Below are positions 34,864 to 47,864 of a stretch of 64,000 nt of DNA, piece after piece. The translations under genes and the position numbers were made by a program. The stretch's first letter is position 1. Every line of letters starts with the position of its first letter. This DNA comes from Lonicera japonica (lineage: Eukaryota > Streptophyta > Magnoliopsida > Dipsacales > Caprifoliaceae). The stretch is taken from contig CM038471.1 in assembly GCA_021464415.1 (NCBI GenBank), forward strand, positions 77,730,414 through 77,794,413. Reading direction: 5' to 3'. The notes below the pieces were generated by a model. The model searched no databases and was not told where the DNA came from. It was given only the letters and a program-made list of their open reading frames with translations.

Positions 34864-35815
34864 GATGGATCTAGGGGGCGAGAAGGGCGGTCGCCACCCC
34901 AATTTTTTTTTTAAAAATAGATTAGATATAGTAGTAACTTTGTATTTATAAAAAAAATATAAAAGCTCGTTCCCCCAAATTATTTTGAAAAGATTAAGTA
35001 TGTCCCCCTCAATTATTTATTTTTTAAAAAAGTTAAACACCCGGACTAATATATATGATTTACATTTTTGAAACAAAATAAATAAAAATTGTATATCCTT
35101 TTATACATCAAAATTTACAATCTTACTTATAAATAGATAATATTTGCAATCTTGCTTATAAATTTTATCTTGCGGATTTCACTGAGTAAGAAAAAGTACA
35201 CTTGAAATTTAAATTAGAAAATTATAAGCTTGATATTTTGATCCATCCAGAGTTTCCTAATTTATCAACAATTTCAGAGTTGTGGCAAGTTACATCGATA
35301 GGTTAATTCACCTTGTTTTGATGTTGTCGGTTACAACAGTTACATCTGAACGTACATTTTTAGTTATGAAAATTGTTAAGACCACAATTCATAATAAGAT
35401 AAAAGATGATTTTTTAACAAACTATTTGATCACATATATTGAGAAAGATATTACTCGTGATTTCGATATTAATAATATTATAGATGAATTTTATATCATG
35501 AAAGAAAGGCGAGTACAACTTCAAATGCTTAAGTTTAATAGATAATTGCAAGAGGGTAATTGTAGTTATTATTTTTTGTAAGCCAATGTGTTCAATATAA
35601 CTTGTTCACGTAGATGATCATATGTATATATATATGTATTTTTTGTAATTGTGTATATTGACATATTATATATGTTATATTTTTGCGTTAACTTGTTTTA
35701 TTATTTGATGGTAAAATTTAATTTGAATAATTTTTGTGATAATTATTTCTTGCCGTCAATTCATTTTTATTCTCATCCCCAAACCTAAAATCCTGACTCC
35801 AATCCTGCATAAAAT
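34864..35815 (+). mobile_element. Degraded hAT transposon with transposase C-terminus
   Basis: Begins near TGGATCTAGGGGGCG, a form often seen at plant hAT termini. It contains a C-terminal transposase remnant at 35282-35545 and fades out around 35760-35815, where TCATCCCCAAACC may be the decayed other end. Both ends and the target duplication are uncertain. Confidence 0.5.
35282..35545 (+). pseudogene. hAT transposase C-terminal dimerization domain remnant
   Basis: The translation gives IDRLIHLVLMLSVTTVTSER followed by TFLVMKIVKTTIHNKIKDDF, LTNYLITYIEKDITRDF and IIDEFYIMKERRVQL. This matches the hAT-family C-terminal dimerization region (consensus LxxTLPVxTATxERAFSxMKxVKxxLRNKM) of TTF-type transposases. 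The frame has no good upstream start; stop codons interrupt the sequence before 35282 and the catalytic core is not recognisable. It is therefore a relic that cannot give a complete transposase. The stop at 35543-35545 falls where the family usually ends, so the C-terminus itself is intact. Confidence 0.8.
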
Positions 35816-36439
35816 TAAGTAGTACACAAAATACGTTTGACCGTATATTTGATTGTACTATAAAAACTGGAATCTATGTTGGAGTAATTGAAATCATTTA
35901 GATTTTTGCACTAATTCAACATTCATGCATCAATATGCATAATTCGGGTAATCTTGTTGTGTGACGAGCATTATTTAATATTTTATTCTTATAAAATATA
36001 GATATGGTGATCTTCTTGGTATTGGAATTTATAGTTTTTGTAGTTTTAAAAGAAACACTAATTTTTTTAATAAGCTAATGAATGGTCAAAGATTACAATT
36101 TTTCCTATACTGTGAAATATGTTCTATTGCATGCGAATAAACATAAAAGTATATAGTTCCTTTCTATTCAGTATTATCACAACTATATTGATCACTAATT
36201 TATTTAAATAAAACTTTTGGTTTAAATTATGTGTAAAAATCAACTGACTGGCATTTGTATTAGACTTTTACAACGAATAATGTATAGGGACAATTAGGTA
36301 TAATGGCTCATTCTAATAATAACATAATTATAAAGGATACTTAAAAATTAGCCTTATAAATTAAAGACACTGTACAAAAAAAACAATAATACCTCTTCCT
36401 TATAACATCTCACGTTTCATTATGACACTAACAGCAATT
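35816..36439. other. Intergenic, no gene seen
   Basis: AT-rich spacer without recognisable coding or structural features. Confidence 0.5.
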
Positions 36440-36648
36440 AGAAGGTGGTAAATGCATTTAACACCTTCTCGATACCAACCAGAAGGTGCTAAATGCATTT
36501 AGCTTCTTCTGAACAACAACCAGAAAGTGCTAAATGCATTTAGCACTACAACCCGAAGGTGATAAATGCATTTAGCACTACTTGGACAACAACCAAAAGG
36601 TAGCACCACTTGGACAATAATCAGAAGGTGCTAAAATGATTTTAGTAC
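36440..36648. repeat. Minisatellite of about 41 bp with palindromic core
   Basis: Six imperfect units of the form GAAGGTGNTAAATGCATTTA followed by GCAC and an AACAACCA-like linker. Most units contain the self-complementary TAAATGCATTTA, and in the first unit the dyad extends to AGAAGGTG on the left and CACCTTCT on the right, about 30 bp in all. The last two units are shorter or diverged. Confidence 0.85.
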
Positions 36649-37388
36649 CTAACAAAATTAATGAGATCAACATCCACTCTATTTATATATATGTATTTAT
36701 ATATATATGGTCGACGTAGGGTTCGTAAAAAAAAACCGAAAGAGGAACGATTAGATTTTTTTTTTCAAAATCCCATTGGGCTGTCGAAATTGGTCGATTT
36801 CGATAGCAAAAAGACCTTTGATCATCTTAATTTTGGCACAAATATAGGAACTTTGTCTTCTGAATAACATATCCGAAAATCATTTAAATCTGACGGTTCA
36901 ATCAAAAGTTATATATGTTTTATAATTGACTTTACAGAAAAAAGAAGAAGAAGATGATGTGAACGGCGCTCTTCCCGGCGATACGATCGACGAATCAAAT
37001 GGTGGTGGTGGTGGAGGAGGTGAGGTCGTTGGTGAAACAGAGGGGAGTATTTGAATGGAATCTAAAGAGAGAGAAAAATGAGGTATTGGAAGTTTAGGTA
37101 GGGGAGGAGGGGTTAAGAGTGTTTATATTGGGGTATTTTTGTACATCAACATTTATCATTTTTCTTAAAATAAATTAATATTAAGAAAAGTGTCCTTATA
37201 ACAAAACCAAATTATAAAATTAGTACTACTTCTCTTTATTAAATATGAATTCGTCGTTAGTATTATAAAATATTACGGAGCGATGCCTTATAACTCATTA
37301 TTTCTAATATATATCTTTCACATCTATTGCTTACATCGAATTTAGTCAAATAAATTTGCCAATAAAATATCAGTTAATGGAGTTCACA
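36649..37388. other. Intergenic, no gene seen
   Basis: Includes a GGTGGTGGTGG run near 36998-37020 and purine-rich sequence to about 37105. No family resemblance found in short frames here. Confidence 0.5.
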
Positions 37389-37626
37389 ACGGATGTCCTA
37401 AAATTTCTTCAACTATAAAAGTGAAGAATAGCTTTGCCTTGAGAAGTTGAGGCATTGGAGTTAAAGAATCTCCAAGCATTTGATAAGAAATTCCACCCAT
37501 GTTGAGCCCACCTTGAGGACATGAATTGGGCCCAAACCCGGCTAGTAAGAAACCACTTGGAGCAACTTGACCCGCATGAAAACCTGGAAAACTACTTGCA
37601 AAGAATGGTATACTAGAAGAGGTAAA
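37389..37626 (-). pseudogene. Unidentified coding-like fragment, possible orphan last exon
   Basis: Read leftward from a possible acceptor (AATTAG, 37632-37627), an open frame of about 79 codons runs to a TGA at 37389-37391. It has no initiating ATG at its head. Its composition is protein-like (FPGFHAGQVAPSGFLLAGFG, then GGLNMGGISYQMLGDSLTP) and resembles the Gly/Pro/Ser/Met-rich C-terminal region of a transcription factor rather than translated AT-rich spacer. I do not recognise the family, and no partner exon was found within the next kilobase upstream. It could be a relic of a dead gene, a captured fragment or a real last exon with a remote first exon. Confidence 0.4.
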
Positions 37627-38415
37627 CTAATTATTGTTATTTTTTAATTCAATTTTTTTTTTCTCGAGTATTTGTACATGAATATAAATATTTAACATAA
37701 AAAATTAACATATCAATGTTTCAATTGCTTATTGGTTATAATAATTTTTTTAACTAACACATGATGATTATATTTGATATGTCAATTTTTTATTAGATAT
37801 TTATGTTTATTAGAATTATTGAATTAATTAAAATTTCACATTGGTATTATTTTATTTGGAGCTTAAGGGATTTATGCCAAATTAATCTACAGTTACTACT
37901 TGTTCGATCGTGCCTGCGAGTCTACGACTTTGTATAATAAAATATTAGCGCTAGAATTGGTTTTTACAAAATAATTTCAATTTCTGTATATTGTGAATTT
38001 TGTTGGGCCTTATAAAATGGTCCAGTTTAAGGGTCCATGGGCCAAATAGGGGCCTCCTTTTAATTGAATTTTTGGTAGACCCAGGCTTTCGATGCTGACA
38101 TTTTGGATATGGGCTACTGTTCCCCCAGGATCATATATTTCGAGAGCTTAATAAATGGTTTTTAACATAAAAATTAGCGGAGATAATTCGTATAATAGGT
38201 AGAACGGTGCTACAAAGCCATTGACGGAACATGTATATTTTTGTCGAGCCCTAAAAATTTGCTAGTCATATATGATATAATTTATGTCCCATTCTATATA
38301 TATGAAGATGTTTGTCGTCTAGTATTCGAACAAACAGGAAATAGAACGAGAAAACAACTCAGTTAATTACATTAAAAAAAACAAGTACATATGTATTTAA
38401 TTAGTTGTATTTTAT
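37627..38415. other. Intergenic, contains XTH 3' flank
   Basis: AT-rich spacer that should include the 3' UTR of the leftward XTH gene ending at 38416. No other feature seen. Confidence 0.5.
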
Positions 38416-40414
38416 CTATGTTTTTTTACTAGCAACACATTCGGGAGGAAGGCCTTGTGGGTAACGCTTTACATCTGTGCAATAATTGTAAATCATGTAC
38501 TTCTTTTGTACCCATTTCAACCTCTCCCGTCCTGTCGAGTCCAAATCTTGTGAAAACCATGAATTCGAGGAGTTCGAGTTTGAAGAGCAAGAAGATTTTC
38601 CCGATAACCAAATACAAGCATCGGCATTGTAGTTACAGAAGGAGGCAACAAAAGGAGCTTTAGTCCAGTCTGTCTTGACACGACCGCCTCTTGTTGCCCA
38701 ATCATCTGCATCCCACAAACTAGCACGCACCCTCATCGGCCTATCTTTTGGATACGGAACGTTGTACGACTGCAAGTTATTGAATACGCGAATTGGTGTA
38801 CCATCAACATAGAAGCTGGAACATCACAAAATTGTTGCACAAAATTAAAGACCGAGGGGAAAGTACGATGAAAAACATATTTGAAGGGGAAAATTTCATC
38901 TATTTTGTAACAATTCAGGGGCCATGCCGTGTGGTAAGATGATTTTTCTCTAGATATTCCTCTCATCCAAGAATCTAATTGATCGGTAGAATTGAATTTT
39001 TATAGATTAGCTGAAATTCCCTGCAGTCATAACTTGACAGATGCCTAATTTTCAACTTTTGAGGCAATTTAAGTGAATTTGTCTCTTTTTGTCATTTAGA
39101 TGTTGAGAAAATTGGAATTGCTTAACCACAAAATAAACGTGGAATGTACGCCATACTATAGTGGACTTAAACCTAACAATTCGATCAAAACAAGAGACTA
39201 AATAAATTGTGGGCTCAAACAGAAGAAAAATTGATTCTAATTTTGTTTTTTGGAAGGCAAAAAACTGAATCAAATTTTACTCTTTGGAAGGCTTAATTTG
39301 GTTCATTTCCCCCCTTTATTTCTATAAGTATAACAATTATATTAGTGAACGCTTTTCCTAAAAAAAATACTAGCCTTTCTTAACTGCTGTATGTACACAC
39401 TTTTTGTATAGACTGTTGGTTCGTTTGTATAAAAAGGAATACTTACATGATGGTATGAGGATTCCAAATGATAGTATAGGTGTGAAAATCAGCAGTGGGG
39501 TCAAACCAAAGGTAGAATTGTTGTTCTTTCTCTCCTTTGCCTTGAGTGTAAACATTAGTATGAAGAATGTAAGGATCTCCACTTAGATTTCCCAAGAATT
39601 CGAGGTCTATCTCATCATGATCTGTCCCTTCGGAAGTTAACTATAAAATTCAATATAATACAAGTTTAGTATATATCAATCAAAAATAAGAAATACCACT
39701 TAAAAAAATAAATGAAAATGATAATATTTTTACTACTTTCATTACATAATGAGTTGCATGTATATATATTCTGAGAGAGTACAACCTACCGATTCATATG
39801 ATATGAATAACCGGCAAGTGTGTGTAACATTAATTTTTGCTTTGAGTTTGTTTATATATATAAGAATTATGTGCTTTAGAATTATTTTAGGTTGAAAATT
39901 TTGGATTACATGAGAAAGGAAAAAAAACAAGTGAAAACAAGTCGTAGTGTAAAATTTGATTCACTGGAAAATTCTCCATAAAAAAAAAAGAAGGGAAATT
40001 GGGACATATTCCATGTAGATGAATTAAGTGCAACAAAACACACCCTAGGGTAATCAGTTATTCTCCGTGTAAACCATTTAACATCACCTTAAAGCAAATA
40101 ACAAATGAATATGGAGGACTTACATAGTAAGTAGTAACAGTACCAGCAGAGTTTCCAGGTACAAGCTTGAGCTGCATATCAATTTTCCCAAATAGATATT
40201 CGTTCTTCGACTGGATACCAGATCCAGAAGCTTTGTCGAGAGAAAGCGTAAGAAGCTCGGCGTTATTGAGGATCTTAGCATGGTCATCGCCCCAAATGAT
40301 GTCAAAATCTTGATAAAAATTACCTCCAAATCCAGGTTTAAAGATGCCTATGAGAGACATTAAAAGTAGCATGTCTACTATTACATTAGAAAAGGAGGAA
40401 GAAGAAGAATGCAT
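38416..40414 (-). CDS. XTH: Xyloglucan endotransglucosylase/hydrolase (GH16), copy A
   Basis: Three exons read leftward: 40414-40124, 39640-39447 and 38815-38416, giving 294 residues. Splice sites are clean (both donors gtaagt; acceptors after tttatag and ttccag) and phases join. Exon 1 has a signal-peptide-like segment ([13 protein letters not shown]), then [12 protein letters not shown]. Exon 2 starts with the active site [10 protein letters not shown] (usual [10 protein letters not shown]; nucleophile and acid/base Glu and the Asp between kept) followed by the N-glycosylation site NLS that is typical of XTHs. Exon 3 includes [19 protein letters not shown] and the XET_C region with [21 protein letters not shown]. 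XTHs cut and rejoin xyloglucan in the cell wall. Odd points: WGDDHAKIL for the usual WGDGRxxIL, and SGSGIQSK for SGSGFQSK. A possible TATA (TTTATATATT on the gene's strand) lies about 85 nt upstream. Confidence 0.93.
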
Positions 40415-41780
40415 TGGATGGTGTTTTATTGTGTAGGGAGTCGCTAGCTTTTCTCTGTGTCTATTTTCTGTAGATAATGATGTTTCATATTTGAAATATA
40501 TAAAGATATAGACATATCTATATTAGCAAATTAAAAAAAAAAAAAATATTCATGCTTGTAGCACTAGACGTAATTATAATTAGTGAATCATTCATGTCAT
40601 TGGCAGTATCTATATTTTGCGTAAGATAGATATTAGCTAGCATGGTACATTTTGAAATAAATGAAAATTTATTATTTTAAATCTCCTCTCATGTGATTGT
40701 TATTTCGATAAGATTTTTATTATATATTCTATTTTAAATTCTCAATATCAGCCTAGGAAATCTTTTCTTAAGTTTAAATTCCATAGATGGTTGATAAATG
40801 AAAATTGCCAAAGACTTGGGTAAAGGCAATTTTTTATTTTATTTTTTTGAAGTACAATGAAATTTTGGAGGGAAAAATAAAACATATATAGAGGAGTGTC
40901 TCTAATAAATACATAATAACAAATACATTAAATCACAAAATTCATTAAACTCACCACTTTCTTTGCCATGAAAAAAAAAACCCCACATGATTATAACAAT
41001 ATATATGAAATCATACAACCTAAATACTCTTATTAATTTACTGTATTATAAAGTCAGAAATAACCTAATTTGAAATTTTCTCAAGATTTTCTTTTGGCAA
41101 TTTAAACTATGATGTAAAGAGGCTCTTTTTTGGTAACATGTTAAATAATAAGAAATATAATTAATTTGGGTGAGCAGTTGAAAAATAAATATAGGGATGT
41201 GATGAGGTTCTCTCCATCTCCATCTCCATCTCATAATTACTTTTTTAGCATATGTTCCCCATCATCATATACGTTATGCAAAAAAAACTTCACCACTACC
41301 TAATCAAATTGTTTTTATGGAAGAAGACAAAAAATAAGAGGTAATCTCATCATATAACTAAACTTATTTTTTAATTATATATATATATATATTTATTTTT
41401 ATCAAGAAACTTAGTAATTTATATACATAAATAACAACTTTTAAACTTTTTAGCTTGGCAGAGGTGGAAAGAGTATTATTGAACCAGTTGTAGCCTTTTC
41501 ATTTCCTTAAAAAAAATAAAATAGTTGTGTACCCAAATTACGCGCAAAAAATTACATGTAAATAAATGAAAAATTAAAACTTGTTAAGATAATAAAGGTT
41601 ATTTTGATAATTTTTAGTTAGCTTTGTGGACCATTGCTTATTTCCACTAACCAAATCGTGTTGACTTCAAGGAACACGCGGCAAGATCTTGATGGTACCG
41701 AAACTCCACTTGCGATCATGGTAATCATTACACATCGCCATCACACGGCTCTGATGGAATTTTCTTTTAATTACATTAAA
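40415..41780. other. Intergenic upstream of XTH copy A
   Basis: The first 100-200 bp should be the XTH promoter and leader (TATA-like sequence near 40497-40505). The rest is AT-rich spacer with a CCATCT triplet repeat near 41214-41231 and a TA run near 41380. Confidence 0.5.
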
Positions 41781-42095
41781 GTCTTGTTTGATTCATCAAT
41801 TTTAATATTAAAAAAAAAAAAATTATTTTTTTATTTAATAATTATAAATTCCGAAAATATTATTTTGAAATAAGAAAAAATAGAGAATAAAATCATTCAT
41901 TTCAAAACATATGAGATTAATTTTTCTATGTGATTTTCAAGTATTTATTATAAAAATTTTAGATAAGAATACTATTACCTAAATTCTTTCCATACTTTAC
42001 CAAATACAAGAAAGAAAATTTGACAGAAAATTTATTTTCCCACCTCTATGGGAAAGATAAAGGAATTGATTTTCCTTCCGTGAACCAAACGAGGC
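41781..42095. mobile_element. MITE copy, same family as 50687-51008
   Basis: The right end (TTTTCCTTCCGTGAACCAAACGAGGC by position, 42071-42095) and the blocks TTTCCCACCTCTATGGGAAAG and TTTCCATACTTTACCAAA match the element at 50687-51008 in the same orientation. The left end (GTCTTGTTTGATTCA) is more diverged. TTA occurs at the right flank (42096-42098). Confidence 0.68.
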
Positions 42096-42098
42096 TTA

Positions 42099-45000
42099 AG
42101 GTCTAAACAAAGTGGATAACACGAATGTTATTTTTAAAGTAATTATAGTTATTGTTAAAATAATGTATGAATTAAAATTTAGAATTTTTTTCCAGATTTT
42201 AAAATTTTGATAATTTATACAAGGCGTCACTGTTCAATCTCCTTTTTTTATCCCTTTCATCAAAATCTACGTGAATCTGTCATTACTTATATAAAAAATA
42301 TATATAAATTATAATTATACAGTATAACTTTTCAAAACAATACTACACTCTGACAAATGTATAATTATTTTGAAAATAATAATACTTAGTTTGTATCATT
42401 TCTTAAATGAAAATAAATCTTTATTCATATATATTTGGAGCTCAATTGTTCTTAATTATTATATATATGAATTACTTAGATTCGGATAATATTTACATCC
42501 ATTTGACGAATTAGCATACACATTGTCCTATTTTAATTTAGTCTAAGAATTAGCACAATAAAAAAATATTTGACACCATAATTAGAAACCAAGGCTATGT
42601 TAATTTGATAATAATATAGAAAATGACAAAAAAAATAATTGACTTGTGTGAAAAGTTTCATATCCCATTTTTTTTTATTTTTTATTTTTATCAAACAAGC
42701 CTAAGAGAAAACATTTTACTAGAAATACGACCTTTCCACCCCCTTTATATATTAGTAGGCCTATTAATGAATTGGATTTATACCCAAATGTAGTCCATTT
42801 TGTTGAATAAGGATTGAGATTTTTGATCCGTATATCTAAATTCGATCCGAACCCGTTAGCCTTAGATTAACAAATTGAAAATGGATATATATCGGTCCGA
42901 TATGATCCAAGATACATTTATCCTTAAATTTATTATTACTTATATTTATCACCTTATTATTAATGCATTTATTATTTAGCACCTTTTTCTTTTTTTTCCG
43001 AGAAAAAAGGTAATTTGACAGAGCTACCACCTAAGGGCGTGTTTGGTTTTCTATCTTAGGCGGCTCTGTGGTCCATCTACTAAGTACTTGTTTTTGTCAC
43101 TACCAGGGATACTAGAAAAAAAAATTGACACGCGCACCAACTTGGCAATTTAAGTCAATTCTATGTTAGGATGGATTACAAGTTTACAACGGAAAATTGC
43201 TAATTGCAAATTACAAGTTAATTCTGATATGTTTTAGACATTTTTGTAGAAGTATAAAGAGAGAACTATATATATATATATGTACATTTTATAATATAAG
43301 TAATACATTCAAATAAATTGCTAGTTTAAATCGTAGAAGAGAAAATGAAAAAAAGCTCGAACGTACAAGAGCTAAGACTGTTGTCTTACCACTTATACTA
43401 GTTCACCGGTTTAATAAATAATTTGTGCAAATATACTTAACAGATTATACATAAATATTATAGAAACTGAGGTGGTATTGAGAGGAGGTGTGTGTGCGTG
43501 TGGGGTGGGGGGGGGGGGGGGGGAAGAGAAAGAAAGAAAGAAAAAACACCGAAAATATTTGAGCCTCATTTATTACGTAGGCCACATCAAGGACGAAGAC
43601 ACTTTCATACGCGTTTTAAGTGAGACTAACATTTTCCTTGGTAAATATATAATTATAATTAATAATTGAATGACCTATCAGTTGCCTTAAACTAATATCT
43701 TGTTATATAAATTCTTTTTTTTGCAAATTGACAAGAAGAAGTTTGTGAAATACCCGTATATTATTGTAAGAATCCGTGAATGCGGCTTTCTCTCTCAATT
43801 TTTAATTGGGGGCCTGAAATATCAGAGAAAGTTATGATAGTCCATTCACTTTGAAATTGTTATAATTCGTTTTGTGTGTCCCTCTATCATACTCTAGATG
43901 TAAGAGAGTTAATTATGAGTCGTCAGTACCTTTTAGAAGAAAATTGACAAAAGATTTATGAAAGGGGGGAAGGTTACAGATAAGACTTTTTCTTATGCAT
44001 TTGTTTATAAAATCAGGATTCATAGGGTTCGGGAATTATATTATCAATTGGGAAGGTGTTACGCACCCGCTCCGCTCTTTCGGCTTCCAATGGTCTTATA
44101 TGTTTATTCTATGTTAAAAAAATTGAATGCTTTTACTGATTATTTACTGCTTTCTGGAGTATGTTATTAGAAACTTGATTTTTGGGAAATCGAGGGAAGG
44201 GGTAAAAGCACTGTATTTCAGGACCATGATTGTTTTGCCAAAGTTTGATTTACTAGTGACAAAGTCTATCTTTATCCATTTTGAAAATGAGAGATGATTT
44301 TGTATAGTTTCCTCAGATAACTACTTTTAAATATCTCTTTTTTGATTGATTTTAGAATCTTCAGAAAAATTCGGGTATTAGAATTAATTTGATATGTAAT
44401 TATACTCTTAAGGGGAGTGTATCAAATATACAACAATTATGTGAAAGACATAATATATTTGAATGTTATTCCCACGTGAAGACTTATCGATTCGGGTTTT
44501 GAAAACTTAGTTTTATCCGAATAATAGAGCTTTTCACTTCTTTTAGTTTTCAAAATAATTTTTATCAAGGTTTTGAAATGATATTTATCAAAAATGAAAA
44601 CTATTAGTAAATTAACATTCAGTTTATCTAACTAGAAAATGGACATTATAAAAGATATAAATATACATTTGCAAGTATTTAAACACGTATACAATTTATA
44701 TGATTTATTAAAAAATAGGGTTTAGTAGATTACCTTCCCAATGATAGTAATAGTAATAAAAAAGAAAATAAAGTGCGACAGAGAAACCTTTGGTGAATAC
44801 TTATTTTTTTTTCTTTAGATATTTTTGGTGATCCGACTCAAGAATAAAACACTTCCGGTGTCGAGACTAGTTTCGAGATTCTTTGAAAATCAAACGATAT
44901 AAAAAATGAACATTTGTAACACTTTGAAAATTGAAAATATTAGAGAAATATGAAAAATGTGGATGGAAATTTATGTCCTTAATTCCATAGGGTTTGAAGG

Positions 45001-45744
45001 TATTTATACTGTTGGAAGGGTTTGGTGTATAATAAACCCCTATAGTAAGGCATTTTATTGTATGGTAAAATGTTTTGATTGATAGGTTCTGACACAGTGA
45101 TGTGTTAGAGAGTTGCTGGTCTGTGGTAAATAGATTTGTTGTATTACAAAGTAGGTTTGTTGTAGGATAAACCCATATAGTAAAATGGTTTCTCGTATTA
45201 TAAACCCTTCAAGAGTGTTCTCCTGTGTGTTGGTGAGTCCGAAACTTGATGCGAACTCTTTGGGAGTTTTAAGGTTCTTGCGGGGTCACAAATTGGGGTG
45301 TTTACAGTTCCTCTCAACTCAGGTTCCTTGCTTGTAAAGAATTGAGGCGCCTGGAAGAGACAATGATTTGTAGTTCCTGTAAAAACTCTAAGGAATGCAT
45401 GAAGACTCTATATTGTTATCTAAAGCTCCGACTTTTAGGAAATATATCCACGGGCAAAAATCTTGTGGATTGGCTGCCATGAGATAGTTAACATAGGATT
45501 TCGGATCTTGGTTAACCATAATCATTACCCATATGACCAAATTGCTGGATTGATCCATTCGATAATCAGTTGTTATGATCATGCTCATCATCCTGTAATC
45601 TTTGTTCTGGTAACCCTAATTTGGATGAATTGATTTTATAATCTTGTTATGTTGCCGTTTTAACTATAAAGTCTCATACATCACTAAGGTTTCTCTTTAG
45701 AGTTTCTGTATGTGCTTCGGATGAAGGCTTGTGATTGCTTGTGA
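42099..45744. other. Long intergenic stretch, no gene seen
   Basis: About 3.6 kb. It contains a G homopolymer with an AAAG run (43500-43540) and, from about 43740 on, sequence less AT-rich than the spacer to its left. Short frames in this part have no recognisable domains, and no reverse transcriptase, integrase or transposase motifs were found. Confidence 0.5.
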
Positions 45745-46195
45745 AAAGGACTTGTGTGTGATCTTATTATGCTTCAAAATGGGCTTATTCATCAAATGAT
45801 CGGCTGTAAAAAGGGCTTGTGTGTGATCTTATTGTGCGTGTTTTTTTATCATGCCTCGCTAAGAGATAACTTGAGATGTGTTTGCTTTATAGAGGGAGGG
45901 CTTGTGTGTGACCTTATCGTGCCTCATCGAGGGAATACTTTATGCATTTTATTGTGCTTTACTGAATGAGGACTTGTAATATGTTTGCGTCACAGAGGGG
46001 GGGCTTGTGTGTGTTCTTATTGTGCCTAGCTGAAGGAGGACTTTATGCATCTTATTATGCCTCGTTAAGGGAGAACTTGTGATGTGTTTGCCTCGCAGAG
46101 GGAGGGCTTATTTGTGATCTTATAGTGCATCGCAAAGGGGGGACTTTGTGTATCTTATTGTGCCTTATTAAGGGAGGACTTGTGATGTGTTTGTA
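45745..46195. repeat. Diverged tandem repeat, unit about 110-120 bp
   Basis: The series GGGCTTGTGTGTGATCTTAT, TGTGCCTCGCT, GAGGACTTTATGCATCTTAT, GTGCCTCGTTAAGGGAG, ACTTGTGATGTGTTTGCCTC recurs about four times in order with substitutions and small indels. Each large unit itself contains two related half-units around CTTATTGTGCCT. No coding frame persists through the copies. Confidence 0.8.
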
Positions 46196-47864
46196 GAGAT
46201 TCCTAAGTGATGTCTGTCTCAGGTTAGGAATATAAAATTCATTAATCAGTTTTATTCTCTGCAACAGCAACTATTCATTTAGGAGAAGCTTAGAGAGACA
46301 TAGTGTGTATTCTTATTCATATCGGAAGTTTTATGTTCATATTATGCTTCGTAGAAGGTCCTCTGCGTATAAAAATTTTAGAAGTTTTTTTTGTAAGTCA
46401 TTTTATTCCATAGAAAGGGGCTTTCATGATAAATTTTCTCGATTCTCATATTTTGCGTATAAAAAGATTCATCCGCTTGCTTGTTTCCAAGTCGTTTATT
46501 CTTTAATCAACTAAAGAGGGAGTCTATTTGTATAAATCTCCGATTTCTTGATTATATAAAGTATTCTAGGAGTTTTGTTGGCCTATGTCGTTTTCTGTTT
46601 TTTGATATCCTTATTTTTCCTTCTTTAGGGAAGTTTTCCCACCTTTTTTGTTTTTTGGCCAGGAGTTTCTTTTTCCTTGTTTAGCGTGGTTAGGAGCTTT
46701 AATCACCCAATACGAAGCCCTGAGCCTTGTTGGCCTAGTTGTTACTCTTAGTGTGGCTATTTCTGCCATTTGATACATTTTGTTTCTCTCGCTTGCTTTG
46801 GGCATTCATGTGGGATTTTCTATTTTCTATTATTTCAATTATTTATATTCCCATTTTATTCAGATAATTTCTTATATCGATATTGGTTTTATATCCTTTT
46901 GGAAATCAGAGATTTTGTTGTAAACTGATGTTTTTTGTGAGTCGGAGAAATGACCTAGAAATTAGCGCCTGATACCATCGTTTATGTGTGTGTTTTTGGC
47001 TTAAAAATTAAGGAAAACCATCTTGAGAATTCTTTTGCTGGAAAAAATAGGAAAAGTTGGTAAAAAAAAAAAATTGAGGGGTGAGGGAGTTTGTCTCCAA
47101 GTATAATTTTTTCCTCCCTTACTCTCCACTTCTACTTTCTCTGTCTAACTTCTCTTCTCTTTTTCTGTAGGTGCGGAAACTCTACCAAATTAGTTTTTTT
47201 TTTGTATATTTTCTACGTACGTATATGGATCTTGCTTAAGGTGATTAGCCAAATCTTCTGGGCAATCTAAAGGAGATTACTTACACGGATGATCAGAGTT
47301 TTATCCAATTTAGAGGTTAGCATGATGATTGTGAGGGTATTGACTGGTACGATGATGATGAGGTTGAACGCGAGAGTAGTGTGTGGTTTACCGAGATTTG
47401 ACTTGGGCTGCACCAATTCTAGATATCATGTGGCTACTTATGAAGCCAATATCTTACAAGGTTTGACGCCGTAGATATGTATGTTCTCTAAATCCTCACT
47501 TTAGTTAATTACAATATATTTATACATGTATGAGATAAAATTATATATGCTTGTGTTAGTGTTCGCCTTAAAATCTTTATGCATGCTATGAATGTACTTA
47601 GATCAAAAGAGTCGTGTGCTAAGACATCAATGATATATGCTTGTATGATGTGATTCGCAAAACTTTAACATGTTAAATAAAACTGTAAAGGTTTAGACTT
47701 TATGATAATTACACGAAATTATCCTTCGTGCTAAAAACTCTACATGAATTAATTCTTGTTCTTTTATCCTTGTAGGAAGTATTTGCATTTTTAGCAAATT
47801 AATGATATCTACTTATATAATTTTTACGCGTAGAATCTTAGAACCTCATAAAAAATACATATAA
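46196..47864. other. Intergenic, no gene seen
   Basis: Non-repetitive spacer with T-rich stretches. Several short frames exist but none shows a known domain. Confidence 0.5.

Noticed and set aside
43740..47300. Possible LTR retrotransposon in the less AT-rich island
   Set aside because: I found no flanking direct LTRs, primer site or protease/integrase/RT motifs; only the tandem repeat is supported.
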